Shown here: piece after piece, positions 38,697-45,283 of the stretch
How the letters are laid out: each line of letters starts with the position of its first letter
Position numbering within the stretch: position 1 is the stretch's first letter
Translations under genes and position numbers: made by a program
DNA from: Candidatus Nitronereus thalassa
GTDB lineage: Bacteria; Nitrospirota; Nitrospiria; Nitrospirales; UBA8639
Reading direction: 5' to 3'
Length of the DNA: 64,000 nucleotides
Assembly: GCF_032191465.1 (NCBI RefSeq)
Contig: NZ_JAQOUE010000001.1
Coordinates: forward strand, 3,069,501 to 3,133,500
Notes under the pieces: model-generated
What the model was told of the DNA's origin: nothing
Database searches by the model: none
What the model saw: the letters and a program-made list of their open reading frames with translations, nothing else

Positions 38697-39619
38697 ACCT
38701 TTCGACCACCATTGCCGGAGTGACGTTCCCCACATGTTTAATGAATGCCGCGGGGGCCTGTTGCGTGACCCAAGAGGAATTGGAGGCGTTGGGCGAATCG
38801 CATGCCGGCGCGATCGTGACCAAGTCCATGACCCCGCAACCGCGTGAAGGCAATCCCGGACCGCGGTATGTCAGCTTTCCCGGTGGTTCGATCAACTCCA
38901 TGGGCCTGCCGAATTTAGGGTATCCGGCCTACGCCAAATTAATTCCAGAACTACGCCGGTTCAAGAAACCCGTCGTGGCGAGTGTGGCGGGTTTAAGTCC
39001 TCAAGATTTTATCGAGGCGGCCAAGGCTATCGAATTGGCGAAACCCGACCTTGTCGAAGTGAACCTGTCCTGTCCTAATATCCCAGGGAAACCCCAGATT
39101 GGATATGATATGGAGGCGTCGCGGCAGTTGTTGCTCGAACTCCAGGATATATTCACCATTCCCATGGGCGTGAAACTGCCACCCTATTTCGACCCCATCC
39201 ATCATGAAGCCATGGCGCGTGTGCTGGAAAAAGTGAAGGTATCATTTCTCTCCCTCATCAACTCAGTAGGCAACGGGCTGGTCGTAGACCCCGAGTCGGA
39301 AACTGTGGTGATCAAGCCCAAAGGCGGGTTTGGCGGGATGGGTGGCACCATTATTAAACCCGTGGCACTGGCCAACGTGCGTGCCTTTTGGAAACTCTTT
39401 CAGGGTCAAATGCCCATAATTGGGACAGGCGGGGTCGTGACGGGCACGGATGTCTTCGAGCATCTGTTGTGTGGCGCGTCTGCGGTTCAAATCGGCACCA
39501 CGCTGGTGGATGAAGGACTCACGGCGTTCGACCGTATTGAGAAAGAGTTGTCGGAGGTCCTAAATAAAAAAGGGTATGCGTCGGTGGAAGCCTGTCGAGG
39601 GAAGCTGAAAGAGTTGTGA
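38693..39619 (+). CDS. pyrD: Dihydroorotate dehydrogenase, class 1A type
   Basis: FMN enzyme of pyrimidine synthesis; class 1A uses fumarate. It has 308 residues, with MNAAGACCVTQEELEAL at the N-terminus, then KSMTPQPREGNPGPRY. The catalytic-base loop is VNLSCPNIPGKPQIGYD, where Cys is the class 1 base. SLINSVGNGLV and IIGTGGVVTGTDVFEHLLCG follow. These motifs match the PyrDA group better than class 1B or membrane class 2. Coupling to an ABC ATPase gene is unusual. I cannot tell whether it is the cell's only DHODH. Confidence 0.88.
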   Translation: MNLSTTIAGVTFPTCLMNAAGACCVTQEELEALGESHAGAIVTKSMTPQPREGNPGPRYVSFPGGSINSMGLPNLGYPAYAKLIPELRRFKKPVVASVAGLSPQDFIEAAKAIELAKPDLVEVNLSCPNIPGKPQIGYDMEASRQLLLELQDIFTIPMGVKLPPYFDPIHHEAMARVLEKVKVSFLSLINSVGNGLVVDPESETVVIKPKGGFGGMGGTIIKPVALANVRAFWKLFQGQMPIIGTGGVVTGTDVFEHLLCGASAVQIGTTLVDEGLTAFDRIEKELSEVLNKKGYASVEACRGKLKEL

Positions 39620-39667
39620 GTCAGTTTCGGGTGGACTCAAAAGACGAGGCGGAAATAATCGGAGAAA

Positions 39668-39952
39668 TTAGGATTTACTGGGAACAGAATTTTTGGGAAT
39701 GAGGCGTAAGAGCAAACCTTGACGAAGCAGTTGAGCGACATTGCGTACCCGCAGGCGACGCATTAAATTAAAGCGATGTACTTCCACCGTCCGCACACTG
39801 ATATCGAGTTGTTCACCGATTTCTCGATTGGTATGCCCTAAGGCAACGAGTCTGAGGATTTCTTTTTGACGAGCCGTTAACGAAAACGCGTCATCCTTCT
39901 TTTCACGTACCGCACCCTTCACATCTTGGGTTTTCAATTTTGCTTTCGCCAT
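39668..39952 (-). CDS. HTH-only LuxR-family regulator
   Basis: A 94-residue protein consisting of a LuxR/NarL DNA-binding domain: SLTARQKEILRLVALGHTNR, EIGEQLDISVRTVEVHRFNL and RRLRVRNVAQLLRQG. A charged N-terminal 25 residues precede it. There is no receiver domain. It lies between pyrD and the permease on the opposite strand and is divergent from the permease, so it is well placed to control it. The ribosome site before the ATG at 39952 is weak. Confidence 0.85.
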   Translation of the reverse strand: MAKAKLKTQDVKGAVREKKDDAFSLTARQKEILRLVALGHTNREIGEQLDISVRTVEVHRFNLMRRLRVRNVAQLLRQGLLLRLIPKNSVPSKS

Positions 39953-40040
39953 GAATGAAGCCTGGAAGAATGAATGCGCAAATAAGAAAGATCATATGTA
40001 CCAAAATTAGACCCCCCCACTCAACCCTCACTATTCATGC

Positions 40041-42614
40041 ATGTTTTATTCCATCCTGACATTGGCAATTCACCATTTGTGGAGCCGTCCCCTGCGAACG
40101 GGGTTGACCGTGTTCGGGGTGGGAATCGGGGTCTCAGCGGCGATCGCGATGTCGGTGGCGAATGAGGAAGTCTTCCGGTCATTCGAAACAACCGTCACTA
40201 GTGTAGTAGGGACAGCGACCATTCACATCACCGCCACAGAAGGATTACTCGACGAACTGGTCGTGATCCCGGTTCGAAAACATCAGGCCGTAGAGTCAGC
40301 GAGTCCGGTGATCAATCTTTCAGCAAAAGTGTTGCTGTCTGAAAACAATCCGCAATCATTTCGAATTCAAGCCGTCGATGTTCTCGAATGGCTCAGCGCC
40401 GACACGCTAGAATTTTCTTCCACAGACGCCGAGGATTCGTCACTGGATTATTTGCTGAATCCCGATGTGCTCTTTCTTCATCAAGACACAGCCGAGCGAC
40501 TCAATCTGAACGTCGGAGATTCGCTCAATTTGGAAGTAGGGAGCCGTCGCTACGAAGTGACATTAGGAGGAGTGTTTGTGGCGACCAATCCCGGGCAAAC
40601 CTGGGACTCCTTTGCCATCATGGACATTGCTGCCGCGCAAATGTTGTTTGACCTGGTGGGATTTGTAGACAGGTACGACCTCAAAACCCAACACCATGCG
40701 CCCGTCCAAGAGATCATCCAAGATTTACAGCGCACCCTGGGCCCCACCATCTCCGTCGGCCGCCCCGCCCAGCGCAATCAACAAGTCGAGCGCATGCTCA
40801 GATCGTTTCAGCTCAATCTCACCACCCTCAGCATGGTCGGGCTATTCGTGGGAGTGTTCCTCGTTTACAACGCCGTGGGCTTTTCGGTGGTCCAATATCG
40901 GCGGGAAATCGGCATCCTGCGGGCATTGGGCATGTACCGCCGACAGATTGCATGGTTGTTTTTAGGCGAGGCCGCAGTCGTTGGTCTGTTGGGTGGAGCC
41001 GGGGGAACCGCCTTGGGTGTGGTGTTCGCCAAACTCTTGGTGGTGTTAGAAAGCGAAACCGTGTCGGAATTGTATACCTCAGTACCGGTAGGGGCGGTTG
41101 AGATGACGCCTGCCTTGATGGCGGGCGGTTGTGTCCTGGGATTAGGGCTCGCAATCCTGGGAGCCCTTGGCCCTTGTTGGGAAGCCAGCCACACCGAGCC
41201 GGCTCGGGCTCTGGCCCCGGGCCAGTATGAAGACACACGGCAAAACCGTTATGGACTCTTTACGAGTCTCGCGGTGGCGCTGTTTCTGGTGGCGTTCGGG
41301 CTGTCGATGTTGCCCCCCGTCGATGGCATTCCGGTGTATGGATATGCCGCGGCCTTTTGCCTGTTGCTCGCCTGTACCTGTTTAGCGCCGCTATGCATTC
41401 AGGCCCTTCGGGGAATCATGAGCCTTCCATTCAAATCTGCACTGGGCTTGTCCGCGCATCTGGCCGCGGATCAGATTATTCGCACGCCGGGACGAAATAG
41501 CATGACCCTCTCCGCCCTCATGGTGGGCATTGCCATCATGGTAGGCGTGGGTGTGATGGTCCAAAGCTTTCGCACCACCGTGGAAACCTGGATCGATCAA
41601 ACGATGATGGCCGACTTATTAATCACGCCCCAATTAGATGTGTTGGAAGCCAGTCAGGCGGGAAAGGAGGCGCATTTTCCGGAAGAAATTCTCAAAGCCG
41701 CATCAGCCCTGCCGGGAGTGGTGGCCGTCGACCCGTATCGCCAGGTCCGCATTCAAGTAGGAGAGACCACCGTCATTCTCGTGGCCAGAGATTTCCGGGT
41801 TCATGCCGATCGGAGCCAGTATTTGTTTGTTGGTGGCGACTCGGATACGCGCCTGCAAGAAGCCCTAAAACAGAATGGCGTCATCGTGTCCGAGGTGTTG
41901 GCGAGACGATTAAACGTCGAAGTCGGCGAGTCGTTACAGTTACCGACGAGCCAAGGGTCCCACGGCTTTCCGGTTGTGGGGATCTTCTACGACTATGCCA
42001 CGGATGGCGGAAAAGTCGTCATGGATCGGGCGCTGTACGAAGAGCATTGGGGAGATGCCTCGGCGTCGGTATTAGCCATCTACAAAGATCCGCAGACAAC
42101 ATCTAATGAACTTCGAACGCAACTGAACTCCGCCCTGACTCCGCTCATGCCCATCACCATTATCGGCAATCAAGAGCTTCGCGAAGAGATTCTCGAAATT
42201 TTTGATCGTACGTTTCGAGTGACGCATGGCTTGGAATTGATCGCCGTGCTCGTGGGGTTGCTGGGTATCGCCAATACCTTGCTTACCGCCATCGTAGAAC
42301 GCCAACGAGAGTTCGCTACGTTCCGTGCGCTCGGCGCAGGCGTGCGACAGATTCAAGGCATGGTATTTTGGGAGTCACTCATCCTCGGCGCCATCGGCGC
42401 CATCCTGGGTTTGCTGGCAGGACTGCTGTTGGCTGCTTTGCTCATCTTCGTCATCAACAAACAATCCTTCGGCTGGACCATCCAATTCGTCGTCTCCCCC
42501 AGCATCCTGCTCGGAGCCGTGACCGTTGCAGCCCTAGCCGCCATTGCCGCCGCCTACCTCCCAGCCCGCTGGGTCACCAAAGGGGTCATCGCTGAGGGAT
42601 TGAGGTATGAATAA
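40041..42614 (+). CDS. FtsX/MacB-type ABC transporter permease
   Basis: An 857-residue inner-membrane permease, probably partner of the ATPase at 37980. The N-terminal helix (about 15-40) is followed by a periplasmic domain, then three FtsX-type helices (about 260-390: MVGLFVGVFLVYNAVGF, REIGILRALGMYRRQI). More helices, a second periplasmic domain (about 500-720) and a C-terminal FtsX domain complete it (RQREFATFRALGAGVRQIQG). This doubled layout is typical of COG0577 lipoprotein or export permeases. The start ATG has no strong ribosome site. Its last 94 and last 21 residues recur as fragments at 43986 and 45021. Confidence 0.9.
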   Translation: MFYSILTLAIHHLWSRPLRTGLTVFGVGIGVSAAIAMSVANEEVFRSFETTVTSVVGTATIHITATEGLLDELVVIPVRKHQAVESASPVINLSAKVLLSENNPQSFRIQAVDVLEWLSADTLEFSSTDAEDSSLDYLLNPDVLFLHQDTAERLNLNVGDSLNLEVGSRRYEVTLGGVFVATNPGQTWDSFAIMDIAAAQMLFDLVGFVDRYDLKTQHHAPVQEIIQDLQRTLGPTISVGRPAQRNQQVERMLRSFQLNLTTLSMVGLFVGVFLVYNAVGFSVVQYRREIGILRALGMYRRQIAWLFLGEAAVVGLLGGAGGTALGVVFAKLLVVLESETVSELYTSVPVGAVEMTPALMAGGCVLGLGLAILGALGPCWEASHTEPARALAPGQYEDTRQNRYGLFTSLAVALFLVAFGLSMLPPVDGIPVYGYAAAFCLLLACTCLAPLCIQALRGIMSLPFKSALGLSAHLAADQIIRTPGRNSMTLSALMVGIAIMVGVGVMVQSFRTTVETWIDQTMMADLLITPQLDVLEASQAGKEAHFPEEILKAASALPGVVAVDPYRQVRIQVGETTVILVARDFRVHADRSQYLFVGGDSDTRLQEALKQNGVIVSEVLARRLNVEVGESLQLPTSQGSHGFPVVGIFYDYATDGGKVVMDRALYEEHWGDASASVLAIYKDPQTTSNELRTQLNSALTPLMPITIIGNQELREEILEIFDRTFRVTHGLELIAVLVGLLGIANTLLTAIVERQREFATFRALGAGVRQIQGMVFWESLILGAIGAILGLLAGLLLAALLIFVINKQSFGWTIQFVVSPSILLGAVTVAALAAIAAAYLPARWVTKGVIAEGLRYE

Positions 42615-42626
42615 AATGAGAAAGTA

Positions 42627-42660
42627 GTCATTCCCGACATTATTAATCGGGAATCCATCC
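42627..42660 (+). repeat. Hairpin repeat, copy 1
   Basis: The stem ATTCCCGA with TCGGGAAT encloses CATTATTA and is preceded by GTC. It begins 13 bases after the permease stop. It resembles the widespread ATTCCC-N8-GGGAAT short palindromic repeats. Two related copies lie at 43845 and 45098. Confidence 0.65.
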
Positions 42661-42737
42661 ATTCCTTATGTTCTGATCTTTCTTTTTGTTCAATGGTTGG
42701 TTAGCATGCAGTTGTCCAAGTGGACACAAAGTCACCA

Positions 42738-43268
42738 ATGGCAAAATCCCAGAAGAAAAAAATCCTGATCCTTGCTGGACCAAACGGTGCAGGCAAAACC
42801 ACCTTCGCGCGGGAGTTTCTGCCTCAAGAAGCTGAATGCCTAAGGTTCATGAACGTCGATCTTATTGCAGAAGGTCTTTCCCCATTTAACCCAGACGTTG
42901 CAGCCTTCCAAGCAGGACGCCTCATGGTTCAAGAGATGGTAACACTCGTCAGGCGTCGCGAAAGTTTTGCGTTTGAGACCACCCTCAGTGGATTGCGATA
43001 TGCTCGACTCATCCCCCAATGGAGAAAGAAAGGGTATTTCATTAAACTGATATTCCTGAAACTTCCAAACCCGGAAATGGCCATCGCGCGGGTAGCCGCC
43101 CGGGTGGCCCAAGGCGGACACAATGTGGCGGAAAACGTGATTCGAAGAAGGTTTAAGGCAGGTTGGCGAAATTTCCAAGGCACCTATCAACCCCTTGTCG
43201 ATTCATGGATTCTGTATGATAATGCCGGAGATGTTCCACGATATGTCGACTCAGGAGGAACCCGATAA
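42738..43268 (+). CDS. Zeta-toxin-like P-loop ATPase (COG4185 type)
   Basis: A 176-residue P-loop protein: ILILAGPNGAGKTTFAREFL (Walker A at residue 12), VDLIAEGLSPFNPDVAAFQA, SFAFETTLSGLRYARLIPQW and ARVAARVAQGGHNVAENVIR, RRFKAGWRNF. These match the zeta-toxin/COG4185 predicted kinases, which in known zeta systems phosphorylate nucleotide sugars. The stop overlaps the next ATG by one base. The start at 42738 is taken as the first ATG; a GTG six codons earlier is possible. It is the first cassette of the island, directly after the intact permease. Confidence 0.8.
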   Translation: MAKSQKKKILILAGPNGAGKTTFAREFLPQEAECLRFMNVDLIAEGLSPFNPDVAAFQAGRLMVQEMVTLVRRRESFAFETTLSGLRYARLIPQWRKKGYFIKLIFLKLPNPEMAIARVAARVAQGGHNVAENVIRRRFKAGWRNFQGTYQPLVDSWILYDNAGDVPRYVDSGGTR

Positions 43269-43522
43269 TGGCAGGGAAACAGGTATCCATCAAAGATCCA
43301 GATCTTGCCAAAGTGGGTATAGCCTTAAAACGTGCCGCGTTAAAAGCCAGAAAATTAGGCTTTGCTACAAACACGCCAGTGTATGTGTATCGAAACGGGA
43401 AAATTATCGATATTGTGGCAGAACACCGAAAAACTCGAACATCAAAAAAGGTGAGCGCTAACGGTGGGGTCGGCAAGAAAACCCATCGAAGTCAAAAAGC
43501 CCTACGCGATAAGAACCGATAA
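43268..43522 (+). CDS. Small basic protein, likely partner of the zeta-like ATPase
   Basis: An 84-residue lysine-rich protein. A central segment (ALKRAALKARKLGFATNTPV, YVYRNGKIIDIVAEH) is followed by a basic, probably disordered tail (RKTRTSKKVSANGGVGKKTH). It shares one base with the preceding stop (TAATG), the layout of a two-gene toxin-antitoxin-like module. I infer an antidote or partner role; the order, toxin before partner, is reversed from classical epsilon-zeta. The family is not named by me. Confidence 0.65.
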   Translation: MAGKQVSIKDPDLAKVGIALKRAALKARKLGFATNTPVYVYRNGKIIDIVAEHRKTRTSKKVSANGGVGKKTHRSQKALRDKNR

Positions 43523-43564
43523 AATTCCCATTACTTTCGCCTTCTTCCATCGTGGATATAAACC

Positions 43565-43780
43565 ATGAAACTGAACTATTATGCTGAGACGGACTCTCTC
43601 TACATCGATCTGACCGAAAACCAAGGCGTAGAAAGCCGGGAAGTGTCTGAAGGGATAATCTTGGATTATGACGCCGAGGGTAATCTGGTAGGCATTGACA
43701 TCGACAATGTCAGCCGAAAAGTCAAACTCGAGGAATTAACATTAAACAAACTCCCCGCCTCAGTTCATGCCATAGCCTAA
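43565..43780 (+). CDS. DUF2283 protein
   Basis: A 71-residue protein beginning KLNYYAETDSLYIDLTE and continuing EVSEGIILDYDAEGNLVGID, then IDNVSRKV. This is the DUF2283 signature. DUF2283 genes are common in toxin-antitoxin-rich regions, usually beside a small toxin gene, but no partner is obvious here. It follows the zeta-like pair by 42 bases on the same strand. Function unknown. Confidence 0.8.
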   Translation: MKLNYYAETDSLYIDLTENQGVESREVSEGIILDYDAEGNLVGIDIDNVSRKVKLEELTLNKLPASVHAIA

Positions 43781-43844
43781 TAACGTCTGTATTCAGACTG
43801 ATGTAAGCGACCATCAGAGGCGTGCATCCTTTCCTCAAAAAACG

Positions 43845-43878
43845 TTTCCGACATTCATAATCGGGAATCTATCTATTC
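43845..43878 (+). repeat. Hairpin repeat, copy 2
   Basis: TTTCCGACATTCATAATCGGGAATC is a diverged form of the copy at 42627, and the downstream ATCTATTC resembles ATCCATTC there. It lies just upstream of the junction that carries the second permease tail. Confidence 0.55.
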
Positions 43879-43897
43879 AATTTTTCCCCTTTTTCTT

Positions 43898-43995
43898 GAT
43901 CAATTCCCCATCGATTGTATGTTCCAGTTGCGTGACGAGAAGTTGGCCAACTTGAAATCACAAATTGTGACGTATAGTTGGAATGGGCGCAGGCG
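43898..43995 (+). pseudogene. Relic of an ORF6N-domain gene
   Basis: The frame through the ATG at 43919 reads DQFPIDCMFQLRDEKLANL, then KSQIVTYSWNGRR. This matches the ORF6N-domain pattern (RFPxDFMFQL, then LRSQxVTSSWGGRR) found in phage-related and mobile-element DNA-binding proteins. Only about 30 residues remain; there is no start upstream, and the match stops at GGGCGCAGGCG, where permease-tail sequence begins in another frame. It is read here as a truncated relic joined to the permease fragment. Confidence 0.5.
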
Positions 43996-44267
43996 TGCGA
44001 CAGATTCAAGGCATGGTGTTCTGGGAATCCTTGATCCTCGGTGCCATCGGCGCCGTCCTGGGCTTACTGGCAGGACTGCTGTTGGCTGCCTTGCTCATCT
44101 TCGTGATCAACAAACAATCCTTCGGCTGGACCATCCAATTCGTCGTGTCTCCAAGCACCTTGCTCGGAGCCGTCACCGTCGCAGGCCTAGCCGCCATCGC
44201 CGCCGCCTACCTCCCCGCCCGCTGGGTGACGAAGGGGGTGATTGCTGAAGGTTTGCGATATGAGTAA
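43986..44267 (+). pseudogene. Permease 3'-end fragment, copy 2
   Basis: About 282 bases encode the last 94 residues of the permease at 40041, including the stop, with only about three amino-acid differences (A/V, I/T, A/G) but many silent ones. Homology starts abruptly at GGCGCAGGCGTGCGACAG (42334 in the intact gene). There is no promoter or start of its own. It marks the boundary between the zeta/DUF2283 cassette and the RHH-PIN cassette. Confidence 0.88.
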
Positions 44268-44339
44268 TGTGTAGAGGTCAAAGCATCTTGCCCTTTTGCT
44301 AGCATAACTCAAATAGTTTTAAAGCGATGAGGTAAAGCC

Positions 44340-44564
44340 ATGAGCACGCTCACAATTCGAAAAATTCCAGAAGCCATCCTTGAACGACTCAAAGCTGCTG
44401 CCAGTCGAAAGGATCATTCCATGGAGCAGGAAGTGCGTGAACTGCTCAAAAAAAAGTATGCCACCACTCCAGAGATAGCCGCGCGGATTCGGAAGCGGTG
44501 GAAGGACCTGCCTAAGACCACCCCTGCAAAAGTCAAAACCTGGCGACAAGTCGGTCGGCCCTAG
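44340..44564 (+). CDS. Ribbon-helix-helix antitoxin
   Basis: A 74-residue FitA/Arc-like protein: LTIRKIPEAILERLKAAASR, KDHSMEQEVRELLKKK is the ribbon-helix-helix DNA-binding part. A basic C-terminal tail (ARIRKRWKDLPKTTPAKVKT) would wrap the toxin. GAGG lies upstream of the ATG. It is followed 13 bases later by a PIN-domain gene, the standard VapBC/FitAB order. It should bind and block the PIN RNase and repress its own promoter. Confidence 0.85.
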   Translation: MSTLTIRKIPEAILERLKAAASRKDHSMEQEVRELLKKKYATTPEIAARIRKRWKDLPKTTPAKVKTWRQVGRP

Positions 44565-44577
44565 GGAAGGCTAATCG

Positions 44578-44991
44578 ATGGTTGTGGACACAATGGTCTT
44601 TGCCTACGCGCTGCTTGGTGTCCCACGCTTTCGTGATGAATCTCTTGCAGTGCTCACCCAAGTTGACAGTGTTCTTGTTCCTGACAGCTTCCGAGCCGAA
44701 CTCGTAAATGTTGTATGGCAATGGATTCGAGAACATCAGCAAACCCTTGAAGTGGGAATGGATGTGTTGACGGATGCGGATGCCCTCATCACCTATGCGG
44801 CGCCTGCAGACGAACTATGGGAGCGTGCATTGGAATTGTCTGTCGAAGCCAATCATCCAGCCTATGACACCCTATGTGTAGCATTGGCTGAGAGGGAAAA
44901 TACCGGCCTCATCACCTACGACACAAAACTGCGCAAAAAGTTTCAGAATCAAACGATCTCACCATCGGATTTCCTCAGCAATCTGTCTTGA
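44578..44991 (+). CDS. PIN-domain toxin (VapC/FitB type)
   Basis: A 137-residue RNase-type toxin. The acidic metal-binding residues are VVDTMVFAYALLG (Asp4), the Glu in DSFRAELVNVVWQW, and the Asp pair in AYDTLCVALAERENTGLITY, DTKLRKKF. A GGAAGG site precedes the ATG. It is paired with the ribbon-helix-helix gene upstream. The probable action is cleavage of tRNA or other RNA when the antitoxin is degraded. Confidence 0.87.
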   Translation: MVVDTMVFAYALLGVPRFRDESLAVLTQVDSVLVPDSFRAELVNVVWQWIREHQQTLEVGMDVLTDADALITYAAPADELWERALELSVEANHPAYDTLCVALAERENTGLITYDTKLRKKFQNQTISPSDFLSNLS

Positions 44992-45020
44992 TATGGATGG
45001 TTCGAAAGCCATGTGAAATA

Positions 45021-45086
45021 GCCGCCTACCTCCCCGCCCGCTGGGTGACGAAGGGGATGATTGCTGAAGGGTTGAGGTATGAGTGA
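45021..45086 (+). pseudogene. Permease 3'-end fragment, copy 3
   Basis: Sixty-six bases encode AAYLPARWVTKGMIAEGLRYE and a stop, the last 21 residues of the permease. Its bases (CCCCGCCCGCTGGGTGACGA) match copy 2 at 44215 better than the intact gene, so the two fragments are closer to each other. It has no start and lies just before the restriction-Kiwa operon. Confidence 0.85.
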
Positions 45087-45097
45087 ACAAAGAGTCC

Positions 45098-45133
45098 GTC
45101 ATTCCCGATGTGTTAATCGGGAAACCATCTTTG
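45098..45133 (+). repeat. Hairpin repeat, copy 3
   Basis: GTCATTCCCGATGTGTTAATCGGGAAACCAT, 12 bases after permease fragment copy 3, the same placement as copy 1 after the intact permease. The shared context suggests it belongs to the permease 3' flank and was carried along with the tail. Confidence 0.6.
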
Positions 45134-45224
45134 TAACTTTTTTCTATATTTTCTGGCTTGTCTAGTCGGAAATTTGAACGGGAAATAATCTCCTAATAAT
45201 ATTGCTTTTCTTCAAATTATAAGA

Positions 45225-45266
45225 TTGTTTTCACCAACCAAGCAGACCTATACTATTCCCTATAGT
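45225..45266 (+). promoter_or_regulatory. Candidate promoter and operator of the hsd-Kiwa operon
   Basis: TTGTTT (45225-45230) and TATACT (45249-45254) are 18 bases apart in an A+T-rich leader. An inverted repeat, ACTAT-TCCCT-ATAGT (45252-45266), overlaps the expected RNA start, where a repressor could sit. No strong ribosome site precedes hsdM. Confidence 0.45.
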
Positions 45267-45283
45267 TTAGGTACATTTCGCCC

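Noticed and set aside
43919-44248. A 109-residue frame crossing the ORF6N relic and permease tail
   Set aside because: It joins two unrelated segments in a frame that is wrong for the permease part; treated as relic plus fragment.
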